A DNA stretch of 64,000 nucleotides from an uncultured Schlesneria sp. (GTDB lineage: Bacteria; Planctomycetota; Planctomycetia; Planctomycetales; Planctomycetaceae). The stretch is from assembly GCA_903840265.1 (NCBI GenBank), contig CAIMFH010000088.1, positions 1 to 64,000 of the forward strand, given 5' to 3'. The position numbers and the translations under genes were made by a program. Shown here piece after piece: positions 38,024 through 48,279 of this stretch (the stretch's first letter is position 1; each line of letters starts with the position of its first letter). The notes under the pieces are model-generated. The model saw only the letters and a list, made by a program, of their open reading frames with translations. It was not told the origin of the DNA and did not search any database.

Positions 38024-39832
38024 TCAGCCTGCTTTCGCAAATCTTTCGTATAACTTCGAATATGCTCCCGCAGCAGCGACCAGTTCCGAGTGAGTGCCGC
38101 GCTCGATGAGGTGCCCGTGGTCGAGCACCAGCACCTGATCCGCATGCCGGATCGTGCTGAGCCGATGTGCGACCACGAAACTGGTGCGCCCAGATAACAG
38201 CACGTTTAGAGCACGTTGCAGGCGAACCTCGGTCTGCGGATCAATGCTGCTGGTGGCTTCGTCCAGGATTAACAGTCGGGGATCGGCCAGCAGTGCGCGT
38301 GCAAAGCAGACCATCTGCCGCTCGCCCTGTGACAATTGGCCACCACGTTCGCCAACAGGAGTGTCAAAACCTTGTGGTAACGATTCCATCAGATCGAGAC
38401 AGTCCAGCCGCCGACAAACTCGCAGCAGTTCTTCCTTTGTTGCGCCGGGTTTGGCGAAGCGAATATTGTCTGCCACGGTCCCCATGAACAAGAAGTTCTG
38501 TTGCAGAACCAGGCCGAATTGCGTGTGCAGGGATTTCGTTCGCAGCCGGTTCAGATCCTGGCCATCGATCAAAACTCGGCCTGTCGTTGGCAGGTAAAAC
38601 TTGGCCAGCAAGTTGATGATCGAAGTCTTGCCGCTTCCTGTGTGTCCTACCAAGGCTATCGTTTGACCCGGCTGAGCTACGAAGCTGATCTTGTGTAAGA
38701 CCGGGCGGCCAGGGTCGTACGCGAACGACACCTCATCGAATTCGACTTTTCCTTCTAGACGCAAGATTGGCAATGCGTCTGGTGCATCCTGCCACTCAGG
38801 TTGACGATCCAACAGCGAGAACAACCGTTCGGCCCCGGCCATCGCGGTCATCGCCTGGTTGTACTGGTTCCCCAGAATCGTGAGTGGCGCGAAAAAAACA
38901 TTCGCCATGAAAAAGAAGCCGACCAACTCACCGACGTCCGTCGCGTTGCCTGAGTTCAGCACGCGCCAACCGCCGATCACAAGCAGCAAGCCCACGAACA
39001 CTTGCGTATTCAACTCGACAAGGGGGAGGAACAACCCGTGGGTTCTCATCACTGCTGTGTTGTAACGTGAATGATCAGTCACAAGCTGGTGAAACAGGCG
39101 GGCGTTCTCTTGCTGGCGAACAAATCCTTGCGTGACGCGAATGCCGATCACTGATTCCACAAGCGTCGCAGTCACTCGGCTGAAGGATTCTCGCATCTGT
39201 CGTAACAGCACACTCAATTTACGATGAAAGTACCGATTGATTCCCCACAGAATCGGAGCCATTCCCAGAACTAACAAAAACAGCACTGGATCCAGCCAGA
39301 TCATGAATCCGGCCGCGACCCCCATTTGTCCGACGGCCACCAGGCTGACGAACAGGACTTCCTGAACGCCGATCCGCACGTCTTCGATATCGGAAATCAT
39401 CCGGCTGATGATCCGTCCGACTTTTGTCTTGTGGAAGTAGCTCATTGGCATCGTCTGCAGATGAGCGAAGATGGCATTTCGCAAGTCGAAGACGACGGCT
39501 TCGCCTAGCTCCAATGCGTAGCGCTGGCGGAAGTGCATTGTCACTTGAGTGAAGAGTGCCAGGAACGCGAACGCGACGGCTCCCCAAATGACTCCGTTCA
39601 CATCGCTGCGCTGGATCGGCCCATCGATCACCGCGGCCAGCACCCACGACAGAGCCGGAAGCTGAATCGCTCTGAACACAACGGCGACAAGTAGCCAGTT
39701 ACGCTGTCGAGCGTATGGCTTCATAAATTCCATCAGTCGCGCGATCAGGCGAAAATCGAGTGGCCGGGAATCGACGTGGTCCTCGTGCTGCCCGAGTTTT
39801 GTGAGTGCTGTCGCCTGAACCGTCTGCGCCAT
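38024..39832 (-). CDS. ABC exporter, fused membrane and ATPase domains
   Basis: This is a 602-residue half-transporter of the MsbA/multidrug type. Six helices lie in residues 40-330. The nucleotide-binding domain has Walker A GHTGSGKTS at 396-404, Q-loop near 444, signature LSQGE at 500-504, Walker B LLILDE at 520-525 and H-loop H556. It would act as a dimer in the inner membrane, exporting lipid or a hydrophobic compound. No partner half-transporter is adjacent, so a homodimer is likely. It converges with the triad kinase, 24 bases apart. Confidence 0.93.
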   Translation of the reverse strand: MAQTVQATALTKLGQHEDHVDSRPLDFRLIARLMEFMKPYARQRNWLLVAVVFRAIQLPALSWVLAAVIDGPIQRSDVNGVIWGAVAFAFLALFTQVTMHFRQRYALELGEAVVFDLRNAIFAHLQTMPMSYFHKTKVGRIISRMISDIEDVRIGVQEVLFVSLVAVGQMGVAAGFMIWLDPVLFLLVLGMAPILWGINRYFHRKLSVLLRQMRESFSRVTATLVESVIGIRVTQGFVRQQENARLFHQLVTDHSRYNTAVMRTHGLFLPLVELNTQVFVGLLLVIGGWRVLNSGNATDVGELVGFFFMANVFFAPLTILGNQYNQAMTAMAGAERLFSLLDRQPEWQDAPDALPILRLEGKVEFDEVSFAYDPGRPVLHKISFVAQPGQTIALVGHTGSGKTSIINLLAKFYLPTTGRVLIDGQDLNRLRTKSLHTQFGLVLQQNFLFMGTVADNIRFAKPGATKEELLRVCRRLDCLDLMESLPQGFDTPVGERGGQLSQGERQMVCFARALLADPRLLILDEATSSIDPQTEVRLQRALNVLLSGRTSFVVAHRLSTIRHADQVLVLDHGHLIERGTHSELVAAAGAYSKLYERFAKAG

Positions 39833-40021
39833 CGGGCCATCAATCCTTAATTGTCGAAGGTCTAGCCGTGCATCTTACACGGCAATGGGGCGTGCGAGAA
39901 TGATCCCAACGAATTCGAAAGCGAGTCGACAACAAATCGAGTTGGAGTTGAGTTACCGGCCGCCACTGGAGACGATAGAGTCGCAAGGTAAGATTCAATC
40001 ACCGGCGGAGAAATAATTGTG

Positions 40022-41254
40022 ATGTTTGATGATATCCGAAGAAGCCTGTCAGGCATTGTCTGTCTGATGCTTGTTGCGTTCGGACTCCATGCGGCGGATG
40101 TTCGCGCGGCAGAGTTTGATGCTGATGCCCTGCAGAAGCTTCAACCCAAGCTACAGGAATTTGTAGACAAGAACGTTGTTGCCGGTGCCGTAGTTGCCGT
40201 AGGAACGCATCGCGGTTTGGAATTGGTCGAGGTCGCCGGATACCAGAACCTTTCGCAAAAGCTGCCGATGCGGCCTGACGCGATGTTTCGCATCGCCTCG
40301 ATGACAAAACCAGTCACCGCGCTGGCTATCATGATCCTTGTCGACGAAGGGAAAGTGTCGGTCGACGACGCGGTCGAAAAGCATCTGCCCGAATTCAAAG
40401 GTCAGATGATCTTGACCGCGGCAGACAAAGAGACTGGTGCGATCACGCTGAAGAAGCCATCGCGAGCAATCACCATCCGTGATCTGCTGACCCACACCTC
40501 GGGACTTCCGGGAGGATTTCCTGATGGAATTGCTGACCTTTACTTCAAGCGACAACTTACGTTGGGGGAAGCGGTCGCCATCAGTTCGCAACGCCCACTG
40601 GATTTCGAGCCTGGGACGAAGTGGTCTTACTGCAATGCCGGAATCGATACGCTGGGGCGAATCGTCGAAGTGGTCTCGAAATCATCATACGAGGACTTCC
40701 TGCAAAATCGCATCTTTGAACCGCTGGGGATGTGGGATACCACGTTTTACCCCACCGACAACCAACTGACGCGCCTGGCAGGACTATACGACATCAAGGA
40801 AGGCAAACTGCACGATGTTGGCTTCCAGTTACTCGGTCCCACGAAAAGCGCAAAGCATCCCATTCCTGCGGGCGGCCTTTATTCGACCGTCGAAGATCTT
40901 GGCAGGCTGTATCAGGTGATGTTGCTTCGCGGCGCGATCGGCGAGTTGAGAATCGTGTCAGAAAAGAGTGTCGCGGAAATGACCAAAGATCAGGTGCCTG
41001 GTTTGACTGCAGGCTTTACTCCCAATATTGGCATGGGGCTTGGCTGGCAGGTGACTCGTCAGCCCAACGGCGTTCACGCGATGCTGTCGTCCGGAACGTT
41101 TGGCCATGGTGGTGCCTTCGGGACACAAGGTTGGATCGATCCCGAAAAGGATCTGTTTGTGATCTTGTTGATTCAACGCCTTGGGATAGCGAATGCCGAT
41201 GCTTCTGACATTCGTCGGGAAGTACAGCAGCTCATCGTTGATGCGATTGAGTAA
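40022..41254 (+). CDS. Serine hydrolase, class C beta-lactamase/DD-peptidase fold
   Basis: This 410-residue exported hydrolase has a signal peptide (about 1-31) and the three active-site motifs of the family. SMTK at 93-96 carries nucleophile S93, YCN at 203-205 is the YxN motif, and a GHGGAFG segment replaces KTG. This pattern is common in esterases and D-amino-acid peptidases of the class rather than true beta-lactamases. The ATG at 40022 directly follows a possible GTG start. The PSCyt gene begins 62 bases later on the same strand. Confidence 0.9.
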   Translation: MFDDIRRSLSGIVCLMLVAFGLHAADVRAAEFDADALQKLQPKLQEFVDKNVVAGAVVAVGTHRGLELVEVAGYQNLSQKLPMRPDAMFRIASMTKPVTALAIMILVDEGKVSVDDAVEKHLPEFKGQMILTAADKETGAITLKKPSRAITIRDLLTHTSGLPGGFPDGIADLYFKRQLTLGEAVAISSQRPLDFEPGTKWSYCNAGIDTLGRIVEVVSKSSYEDFLQNRIFEPLGMWDTTFYPTDNQLTRLAGLYDIKEGKLHDVGFQLLGPTKSAKHPIPAGGLYSTVEDLGRLYQVMLLRGAIGELRIVSEKSVAEMTKDQVPGLTAGFTPNIGMGLGWQVTRQPNGVHAMLSSGTFGHGGAFGTQGWIDPEKDLFVILLIQRLGIANADASDIRREVQQLIVDAIE

Positions 41255-41316
41255 ACTTCCACCCGGAATGAGGTGTTGCAGCGGTACAGTGATTAATTGG
41301 GTGGAGCATTTATCAG

Positions 41317-44300
41317 ATGCTGAATCGTTTTGTTTCGATCGTCTCTCATTTCGGCTTTGGGCTGATAATCAGCTTGAACTTGGCTCATGCTGCAGATGGG
41401 CCTGATTATGGCCGCGTCGTGCGGCCGATCTTGTCGCAGTTTTGCTTCAAATGTCACGGCCCGGACGAGACGAAGCGAGAGGCGGATCTGCGGCTGGACC
41501 TTCGTGAAGAAGCGATCAAGCCAGCCAGTTCCGGAGAACGGCCGATTGTTCCCACTGAACCCGCGGCTAGCGAACTGATCCGACGCATTCTTTCGACAGA
41601 TGGCGATTTACAGATGCCGCCGCCCTCGGCGAAGGCCGTGCTTTCGGAAGCTCAAAAGAAGACATTGCAAGACTGGGTGGCGGCCGGTGCGGAATACAAG
41701 CCGCATTGGTCATTCGTTCCACCCATGCGACCAGTTCTCCCTTCAGTCTCACAACGAAGCTGGCCTCGCAACGGTATCGATACGTTGATTCTGTCGAAGC
41801 TGGAGTCGGAACATCTCGCGCCATCACCTGAGGCGGACCGCACGGCGCTGATTCGTCGCGTTTCCTTTGACCTGATCGGTCTGCCTCCGTCACCTGAAGA
41901 AGCGGACGAATTCCTGGATGACCCGGCACCCGACGCCTACGAGAAACTTGTCGACCGCCTGTTGGCGTCACCTCACTATGGTGAGCGTTGGGGACGGCGC
42001 TGGCTGGATCTGGCTCGTTACGCCGACAGCAATGGCTACGAAAAAGACCGGACTCGATCAATCTGGCCGTATCGCGACTGGGTGATCAAGGCGTTGAATG
42101 CGAACATGCCGTTCGATCAGTTCTCAATCGAGCAATTGGCGGGCGACATGTTGCCTGCGGCGACGCAGGATCAACTCATCGCAACCGGCTTTCATCGCAA
42201 TACGATGTTGAACGAAGAAGGGGGCATCGATCCGCTGGAGTTTCGTTTCTACGCCATGACCGATCGCGTTGCCACGACGGCGACTGTCTGGCTGGGGCTG
42301 ACGTTGGGATGTGCTCAGTGTCATACGCACAAGTACGACCCGATCACGCACCGTGACTACTACAGTTTCTTTGCACTCTTGAACAACGCGGACGAGCCAG
42401 AAATCGATGTAGTTCAATCCGACATTCAATCCAAGCGGCAGGAACTGGAACGAAGAATCGCCTTGCTTCAGGCGGATCTTCCCAATCGGTTTCCGTTGCC
42501 TGATGAATTCGTCTGGTCAGTTGCCAAGCCAACGACGGCAAAATCAGCGAACGGCGCGACTCTCGAGACACAGGCAGACGGGGCCGTCTTTGTTTCAGGT
42601 CCAACGCCTGAGACAGACACGTACCAAATCGACCTCGAAAGCGACCTTTCCGATGTGATTGCCGTCCGACTCGAGGCACTCAGCGATCCAAAGCTTCCCA
42701 GTAAAGGCCCCGGCCGTACCCCACATGGGAATTTTGTGCTTGGTGAGTTCACCGCCGATGTCCAGACGCCGGGTGCATCCGGTGAATCGCAGCGATTGAA
42801 GTTCAGCCGCGCGTCCGCTGATTTTGCGCAAGAGAATTTCCCAGTTGAGAAGGCCATCGACGGAGACGCAAAGACGAGTGGCTGGGCAATTCAGGGCCCT
42901 GGAGAATGGAACGTCACTCGCACAGCAGTCTTTATGGTAGAGCAACCAGTCGTCACCCAAGGCAAGCTGATGCGCTGGACGTTTCGATTGGAGCAGCAAT
43001 TTGGCAAACAGCACACAATTGGCAAATTCCGCATCAGCCTTGGTCGCCGCAACCCGACCGATGCAGGTAGCGAAGGTGAGCGCAGGTTGGCCCACCGCAA
43101 TCGCAAATTCAGTGAATGGCAGGCAACAGAAAAGAACAAGGTCGTGGAATGGATGGCCTTAAAGCCGACTGCGGCATCTGCTGATTTGCCAATGCTGACG
43201 ATCCAGGATGACGATTCAATTCTGGTTAGCGGCGACATGTCCAAACGAGATCTCTACAACGTCAAGTTTGCCCCCGCTTCCAGTCGATCCTCTAGCAATT
43301 CAAAGGCGGCTTGGACAGCGTTGCGAATTGAAGCCTTGCCGGATCCTTCGCTCCCCAAAAATGGTCCTGGCCGCGTCTACTATGAGGGACCGTTTGGTGA
43401 TTTCTTCCTCAGCGAAATCACATTGCGAGCCAATGGCCAAGCAGTGAAACTGACTAACCCTTCGCAGAGCTTTGCGAACGGTGGCAACACGGCTGCGATG
43501 GCGCTAGATGGCAATCAACAGACTGGTTGGTCGATCAGTGGTGGGCAAGGCAAATCACATGTCGCGGTATTCCGCTTCGAGCAGCCGATCGATCGCGACG
43601 CTCAATTCGTTTTGTCGATGTTGTTTGAAAGATACTACGCTGCAGGGCTGGGGCGGTTTCGCGTTTCGGTTACAGACGATTCCGGTTCGGTCGAGGCCAG
43701 TTCGTTTCCCCTGCAGCTTGAGCCTTTGCTACTGTCACTCCGGAGGTCGCCGAGCAGCAATGTGTCGAGCGACGCAAACTCCGTCCTGCTTAAGCAATTC
43801 TGCGAAGTTGCTCCTGAGTTAGCCGGCGAGCGGCAAGCTATTGCGAGTTTGCGTGGGCAACTCGCGGCCTATCCCTCTACGCTCGTTTTCAAAGAACGCC
43901 CATCCAGCAACCCGCGCGCAACTCATCGATATCATCGCGGCGAATTCTTGCAGCCTAAGGAGTTGGTTGAGCCGGCGATGCTGTCGGCGCTTCCTGAGTT
44001 GCCGAAAGGCCAAGCGGTTGATCGACTGACATTGGCCCGGTGGCTGGTGAGTCCCGACAATCCGCTGGGGGCTCGAGTGACCGTGAATCGCGAGTGGATG
44101 GCGTTCTTCGGTCGTGGCATTGTTCGGACCGTCGACGACTTCGGCAGTCAGGGAGCCAGCCCGACTCACGCCGCGCTATTGGACTGGCTCGCTGTGGAAC
44201 TTGGCGGGTCCAAGCAAGCGCCGACAAATGTTGCCCCATGGGACATGAAACGTCTCCATCGACTGATCGTGACCAGTGCCGCGTACCGGCAATCTTCGCG

Positions 44301-44964
44301 AGTTACCCCGGAACTGCTGGCAAAAGATGCACCGAACGAATCGCTTGCTCGTGGACCTCGGTCGCGTCTGGAAGCCGAAATCGTGCGCGATGCGGCTCTG
44401 CAAGCGAGTGGGCTGCTCTCGCACAAAATGCTTGGGCCCAGCGTATTTCCCACTCAACCATCCAGTGTCACAACCGAGGGGACTTACGGCGGGCTCGCGT
44501 GGAACCTGAGTCCAGGCGAAGATCGCTACCGGCGGACGCTATATACGTTCAGCAAGCGCACTGCCCCGTTTGCCATGAGTCTGACATTTGACGGTCCCAG
44601 CGGCGAAGCGTGTATCGCCCGTCGTGAAGTGACGAACACTCCACTGCAGGCGCTGACCTTGTTAAACGATACGGTCTTCGTCGAAGCAGCGCAATCGCTG
44701 GGAAGTGAGTTCAGCGGTCGAAGTGGCGATATTGACGACCGATTGACCTCGCTGTTTCGTCGGTGTTTGACGCGGCCTCCTGTGGAGGAAGAGTTAGCGG
44801 CGCTGAAGCAGTTCTATCAGAAGCAGCATTCGTATTTGGAAGCGGGGGCCGTTGACGCGAAAGCGATTGCTGGTCCAGGAACCGAGAACTTCAAAGACCG
44901 CGCCATGTGGACTCTGGTGGCGCGCGCCATTTTGAATCTCGACGAAGCTGTAACTAAGAATTGA
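41317..44964 (+). CDS. PSCyt1/DUF1549/DUF1553 secreted cytochrome-like protein with two central modules
   Basis: This 1215-residue planctomycete-type protein has a signal peptide at about 1-26. A PSCyt1 domain has CFKCH (C43, C46, H47), a possible c-type haem site, followed by DUF1549 at about 150-360 (SPHYGERWGRRWLDLARYAD). Two related beta-rich modules then occupy about 400-560 and 600-800. Both carry V/A-x-R-L/I-E-A-L-x-D-P-x-L-P, a GPGR turn, a D-G-x-x-x-T-G-W segment and an F-R-x-E-Q or related strand. DUF1553 ends the protein. Function is unproven; surface polysaccharide processing is often suggested. DUF1501 follows 33 bases later, the usual partner arrangement. Confidence 0.92.
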   Translation: MLNRFVSIVSHFGFGLIISLNLAHAADGPDYGRVVRPILSQFCFKCHGPDETKREADLRLDLREEAIKPASSGERPIVPTEPAASELIRRILSTDGDLQMPPPSAKAVLSEAQKKTLQDWVAAGAEYKPHWSFVPPMRPVLPSVSQRSWPRNGIDTLILSKLESEHLAPSPEADRTALIRRVSFDLIGLPPSPEEADEFLDDPAPDAYEKLVDRLLASPHYGERWGRRWLDLARYADSNGYEKDRTRSIWPYRDWVIKALNANMPFDQFSIEQLAGDMLPAATQDQLIATGFHRNTMLNEEGGIDPLEFRFYAMTDRVATTATVWLGLTLGCAQCHTHKYDPITHRDYYSFFALLNNADEPEIDVVQSDIQSKRQELERRIALLQADLPNRFPLPDEFVWSVAKPTTAKSANGATLETQADGAVFVSGPTPETDTYQIDLESDLSDVIAVRLEALSDPKLPSKGPGRTPHGNFVLGEFTADVQTPGASGESQRLKFSRASADFAQENFPVEKAIDGDAKTSGWAIQGPGEWNVTRTAVFMVEQPVVTQGKLMRWTFRLEQQFGKQHTIGKFRISLGRRNPTDAGSEGERRLAHRNRKFSEWQATEKNKVVEWMALKPTAASADLPMLTIQDDDSILVSGDMSKRDLYNVKFAPASSRSSSNSKAAWTALRIEALPDPSLPKNGPGRVYYEGPFGDFFLSEITLRANGQAVKLTNPSQSFANGGNTAAMALDGNQQTGWSISGGQGKSHVAVFRFEQPIDRDAQFVLSMLFERYYAAGLGRFRVSVTDDSGSVEASSFPLQLEPLLLSLRRSPSSNVSSDANSVLLKQFCEVAPELAGERQAIASLRGQLAAYPSTLVFKERPSSNPRATHRYHRGEFLQPKELVEPAMLSALPELPKGQAVDRLTLARWLVSPDNPLGARVTVNREWMAFFGRGIVRTVDDFGSQGASPTHAALLDWLAVELGGSKQAPTNVAPWDMKRLHRLIVTSAAYRQSSRVTPELLAKDAPNESLARGPRSRLEAEIVRDAALQASGLLSHKMLGPSVFPTQPSSVTTEGTYGGLAWNLSPGEDRYRRTLYTFSKRTAPFAMSLTFDGPSGEACIARREVTNTPLQALTLLNDTVFVEAAQSLGSEFSGRSGDIDDRLTSLFRRCLTRPPVEEELAALKQFYQKQHSYLEAGAVDAKAIAGPGTENFKDRAMWTLVARAILNLDEAVTKN

Positions 44965-44997
44965 TCCGCAGACAAAGCGCCTTAACGCGAGGTTGAT

Positions 44998-46443
44998 ATG
45001 AATCCTATTCTGTCAAATTGCACGAGTCTGGCCCGTCGCCATTTCTTTCGTGAGTGCCAACTGGGCGTCGGCAAGATGGCTCTGGCGTCGTTGCTGACAT
45101 CGGCGACGTCGCAATCAAGCCGCGCCGCGGTACCGGTTGCTGAGACTTCGTTAATTCCGCGCCAGCCTCATTATGGATCCAAGGCGAAAGCGGTCATTCA
45201 CCTGTTCATGGCCGGTGCCCCCAGCCAGCTTGATCTATTCGACTACAAGCCAAAACTGGCCCAGTTTGAAGGCAAGCCGATTCCTCCTGAGGTAATCGGG
45301 GGGCAGCGATACGCTTTCATCAGGCCAGATGCCAACTGCCTTGGACCGCAGTTCAAATTTGCGAAGCACGGCGAGAGTGGAGCCGAGCTATCCGAGATGC
45401 TGCCCCATCTGGCCAAGATTGTCGACGACATCGCGATTGTGAAATCGGTTCATACCGATCAATTCAATCACGCGCCGGCGCAAATCTTCTTTAACACAGG
45501 ATTCTCCCAGCCGGGGCGACCCTGCCTGGGCTCGTGGGTCACCTACGGTTTGGGTTCTGAAGCAGACGATCTGCCGGCATTTGTCGTCATGTCGACCGGC
45601 TCGGGGGTCAGTGGCGGTGCTGCGAACTGGTCCAGCGGATTCTTGCCGACAGTCTTCTCAGGGGTGCGATTGCGCAACCAGGGCGACCCCATTCTCGATG
45701 TTTCCAGTCCCGCCGGGATTGATGCGCGACTGCAGCGCGAGTCGCTGGATTTGATTGGAACACTCAATCGACGTCGTCTGGAACTGGAAGGGGATCCCGA
45801 GATCGCGACGCGCATTGCCAGCTACGAAATGGCATACCGGCTGCAAACGTCCGCGCCCGAATTGATGGACCTGAAGAGTGAATCGAAAGAGACTCTAGAG
45901 ATGTACGGCTGCAACCCTGACGTCCCGTCATTTGCTCGTGCGTGCCTGCTGGCTCGGCGAATGATCGAGCGAGGTGTCCGCTTCGTCAACATCTACAACG
46001 AAGGTTGGGACGCACACTCTGATGTTGTGGGGAACCTGAAGAACAACTGCGGAAAAACAGACCAGGCCTCGGCGGCGCTCGTGACAGACCTGAAACGCCG
46101 CGGCCTGTTGGATGAAACACTCGTCGTCTGGGGCGGCGAATTCGGTCGCACACCGATGGTCGAAAACAACACGGCGCTTGGTCGTAGCTTGGGACGGGAT
46201 CACCATCCGCAGGCCTATACGATGTGGATGGCGGGGGGCGGAATCCGGCGCGGGGTGGTCTATGGATCCACGGATGATCTCGGATTTCATGTTGTCGACA
46301 ACCCCGTTCACATCCATGATTTGCAGGCCACAATTCTGCATTTGTTGGGATTCGATCATGAACGATTAACCTATTTCCATGCGGGGCGCCAATTCCGTTT
46401 AACTGATGTCCACGGACATGTCGTTCACGACATTCTGGCCTGA
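44998..46443 (+). CDS. DUF1501 protein paired with PSCyt gene
   Basis: The 481-residue product starts with an arginine-pair leader (ARRHFFREC) and a hydrophobic stretch. Typical segments are HLFMAGAPSQLDLFDYKP, CLLARRMIERGVRFVNIY, WGGEFGRTPMVE and GRDHHPQAYTMWMAGGG. The last includes the His-rich site expected in alkaline-phosphatase-like folds. Immediate placement after the large PSCyt protein is the most frequent organisation of this family in Planctomycetota and implies joint action in the periplasm. Confidence 0.93.
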   Translation: MNPILSNCTSLARRHFFRECQLGVGKMALASLLTSATSQSSRAAVPVAETSLIPRQPHYGSKAKAVIHLFMAGAPSQLDLFDYKPKLAQFEGKPIPPEVIGGQRYAFIRPDANCLGPQFKFAKHGESGAELSEMLPHLAKIVDDIAIVKSVHTDQFNHAPAQIFFNTGFSQPGRPCLGSWVTYGLGSEADDLPAFVVMSTGSGVSGGAANWSSGFLPTVFSGVRLRNQGDPILDVSSPAGIDARLQRESLDLIGTLNRRRLELEGDPEIATRIASYEMAYRLQTSAPELMDLKSESKETLEMYGCNPDVPSFARACLLARRMIERGVRFVNIYNEGWDAHSDVVGNLKNNCGKTDQASAALVTDLKRRGLLDETLVVWGGEFGRTPMVENNTALGRSLGRDHHPQAYTMWMAGGGIRRGVVYGSTDDLGFHVVDNPVHIHDLQATILHLLGFDHERLTYFHAGRQFRLTDVHGHVVHDILA

Positions 46444-46655
46444 TTGGCAAAGGTCGATCCATACGAACGACGTCATCGTCGGCACAATCGCGACAGTCAT
46501 CTCAATCCATCCTGAGAAAAGTCGTGTTGTCGGAACGCCACCAATGTTGCGATTGGACAACACATCAAGTGTGACCTAGGTTTCAGGATGCGGATCGAGT
46601 CTCCAATAGGATCTCGCGGGCCGCACTATCACTGGTCGCACTTCGGGCGGAAACG

Positions 46656-48200
46656 ATGGCAACCGACTTTTTTGACCTCAGTCAAAGTGGTCCACTGGAT
46701 CGCGGTTCGCTGCCGGCCGACTCGACGTCCGTCTCTGATTCGGGCCCATTGCCGATTCCTCCGGCGCATCAAGGGACTTTGCTACTGCCGTTGTGTCTTC
46801 CATCGATCGCCCTCGGCATGGTTGCAGTCGTGTTGGGGACATGGCTGTTCAAATCACCCAGTGCGTCGCTGTTTACTTTTGCTGGATGTCTGTCGGGCTT
46901 GCTGATCACTATCGCATTATTCCGACGGCAGGAAGCGGCTGCCATTGCGATGTTGAACAGACCGGATGTGCGTAACGCTGGTTTGGACTCCACCGGCGTC
47001 TTCAGGTCGCTGCTGGGCGAACTAATCCATCGCGTGGAACGCCACGAGTCGAAATTCCGTGAGCTAACGGATCAACGAGCACGTCTGGAAGCACGAACCC
47101 ACTTACTTAAAACACAAGTTCGGCGGCTGATTCATACGCTGGATCTTGTCGAACAGCCCGTCTTTCTGCTGGACTCGGGAAACACGCTGGTTTATCGCAA
47201 CGCCGCCGCGACGACGCTACTGAACGCTGTCACGGGTAACGCGGAGATCCCTGCCGCCTCGGCATGGGATTCGATGGCCAGTCTCAAATCGCTGGTCGAA
47301 TCCGTTCGCAGCAGGTCGGCTGCTGCCGATAAGCGAACTGCGGAACTGGAATTGAAGTGCTCAGGCGAATTAGTCACCTATCGTGCCGAAGCGGCTAATT
47401 TGTACGATGATGACGGTCGCCAGACTTCTGTCTCGATCGTGCTGTCCGACATCAGAGAGCAAGTCCTGGAGACAGCGAAACAGGCTCAGTTCGTTTCGTC
47501 GGTCAGTCACGAATTGAAGACGCCGCTGGCGAGCATTCGAGCCTACACCGAACTGCTGATGGACGATGTTGACGATCCAGACGAACGACTGGAACTGCTG
47601 CAGTTCATTGATGAACAAGTCGATCGCTTGACACGTCTAGTCAATAATCTCCTGAACTTCGCCCGCGTTGAAAGTGGCGTAATCAAAGTTCAGCGGGAAG
47701 ATGTCGATGTCAATCGAATCGCACGAAAGGCACTGGAAGTCGTTGCCACAGCCGCTAAAGAGAAGCAGATTGCGATCGTCGATGAACTGAGTGATCTGTA
47801 TCTGCCTGCGCATCTGGACGTGGACCTGTTCGGCCAAGCCATCATCAATCTGCTTTCGAACGCAGTCAAATACACACCGAAGGGTGGTCAGATTCGACTT
47901 CGAACAAGAATGCAGGACACCGAAGCTGTTATCGAAGTTCAAGACAATGGCATGGGTATCCCCGTCGATGCGTTGCCGCGATTGTTTGAGCGCTTCTATC
48001 GCGTTCCCCAAAATTCAAAGGCAGCGCCGGGAACGGGACTGGGTTTGGCACTCGTGAAATACATCGTCACCAATATTCATGATGGGGCGATTTCCGCCGC
48101 ATCGCAGGTTCATCAAGGCAGTGTCTTTTCGATCCGAATTCCATTGGGTCATCGGGGCCGTGGAAGCCGCGCTTCACAAATGCAGAAAGCGGTCAACTAA
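46656..48200 (+). CDS. Membrane-bound sensor histidine kinase
   Basis: This is a 514-residue kinase. Two membrane helices at about 41-63 and 71-90 with almost no periplasmic loop imply cytoplasmic or intramembrane sensing. A coiled-coil linker precedes a PAS domain (about 155-265). HisKA has SVSHELKTP with H285. The ATPase domain has the N box NLLSNAVKYTPKGG near 398, DNGMG at 430-434 and GTGLGL at 459-464. It is followed after 79 bases by its probable response regulator, then by STAS and GspE genes in the same direction. The ATG is preceded by GGAAACG. Confidence 0.93.
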   Translation: MATDFFDLSQSGPLDRGSLPADSTSVSDSGPLPIPPAHQGTLLLPLCLPSIALGMVAVVLGTWLFKSPSASLFTFAGCLSGLLITIALFRRQEAAAIAMLNRPDVRNAGLDSTGVFRSLLGELIHRVERHESKFRELTDQRARLEARTHLLKTQVRRLIHTLDLVEQPVFLLDSGNTLVYRNAAATTLLNAVTGNAEIPAASAWDSMASLKSLVESVRSRSAAADKRTAELELKCSGELVTYRAEAANLYDDDGRQTSVSIVLSDIREQVLETAKQAQFVSSVSHELKTPLASIRAYTELLMDDVDDPDERLELLQFIDEQVDRLTRLVNNLLNFARVESGVIKVQREDVDVNRIARKALEVVATAAKEKQIAIVDELSDLYLPAHLDVDLFGQAIINLLSNAVKYTPKGGQIRLRTRMQDTEAVIEVQDNGMGIPVDALPRLFERFYRVPQNSKAAPGTGLGLALVKYIVTNIHDGAISAASQVHQGSVFSIRIPLGHRGRGSRASQMQKAVN

Positions 48201-48279
48201 TTTACTTTGTCGATGTCACCTGGCCCAGAGACAATTGTAACTCGATGGCGTTGTCTCATTCCCATTCAGGAAATTCATC

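Noticed and set aside
40022-41254. True class C beta-lactamase
   Set aside because: SxxK and YxN are present but KTG is replaced by a GHGG segment, which fits esterase/peptidase relatives better.
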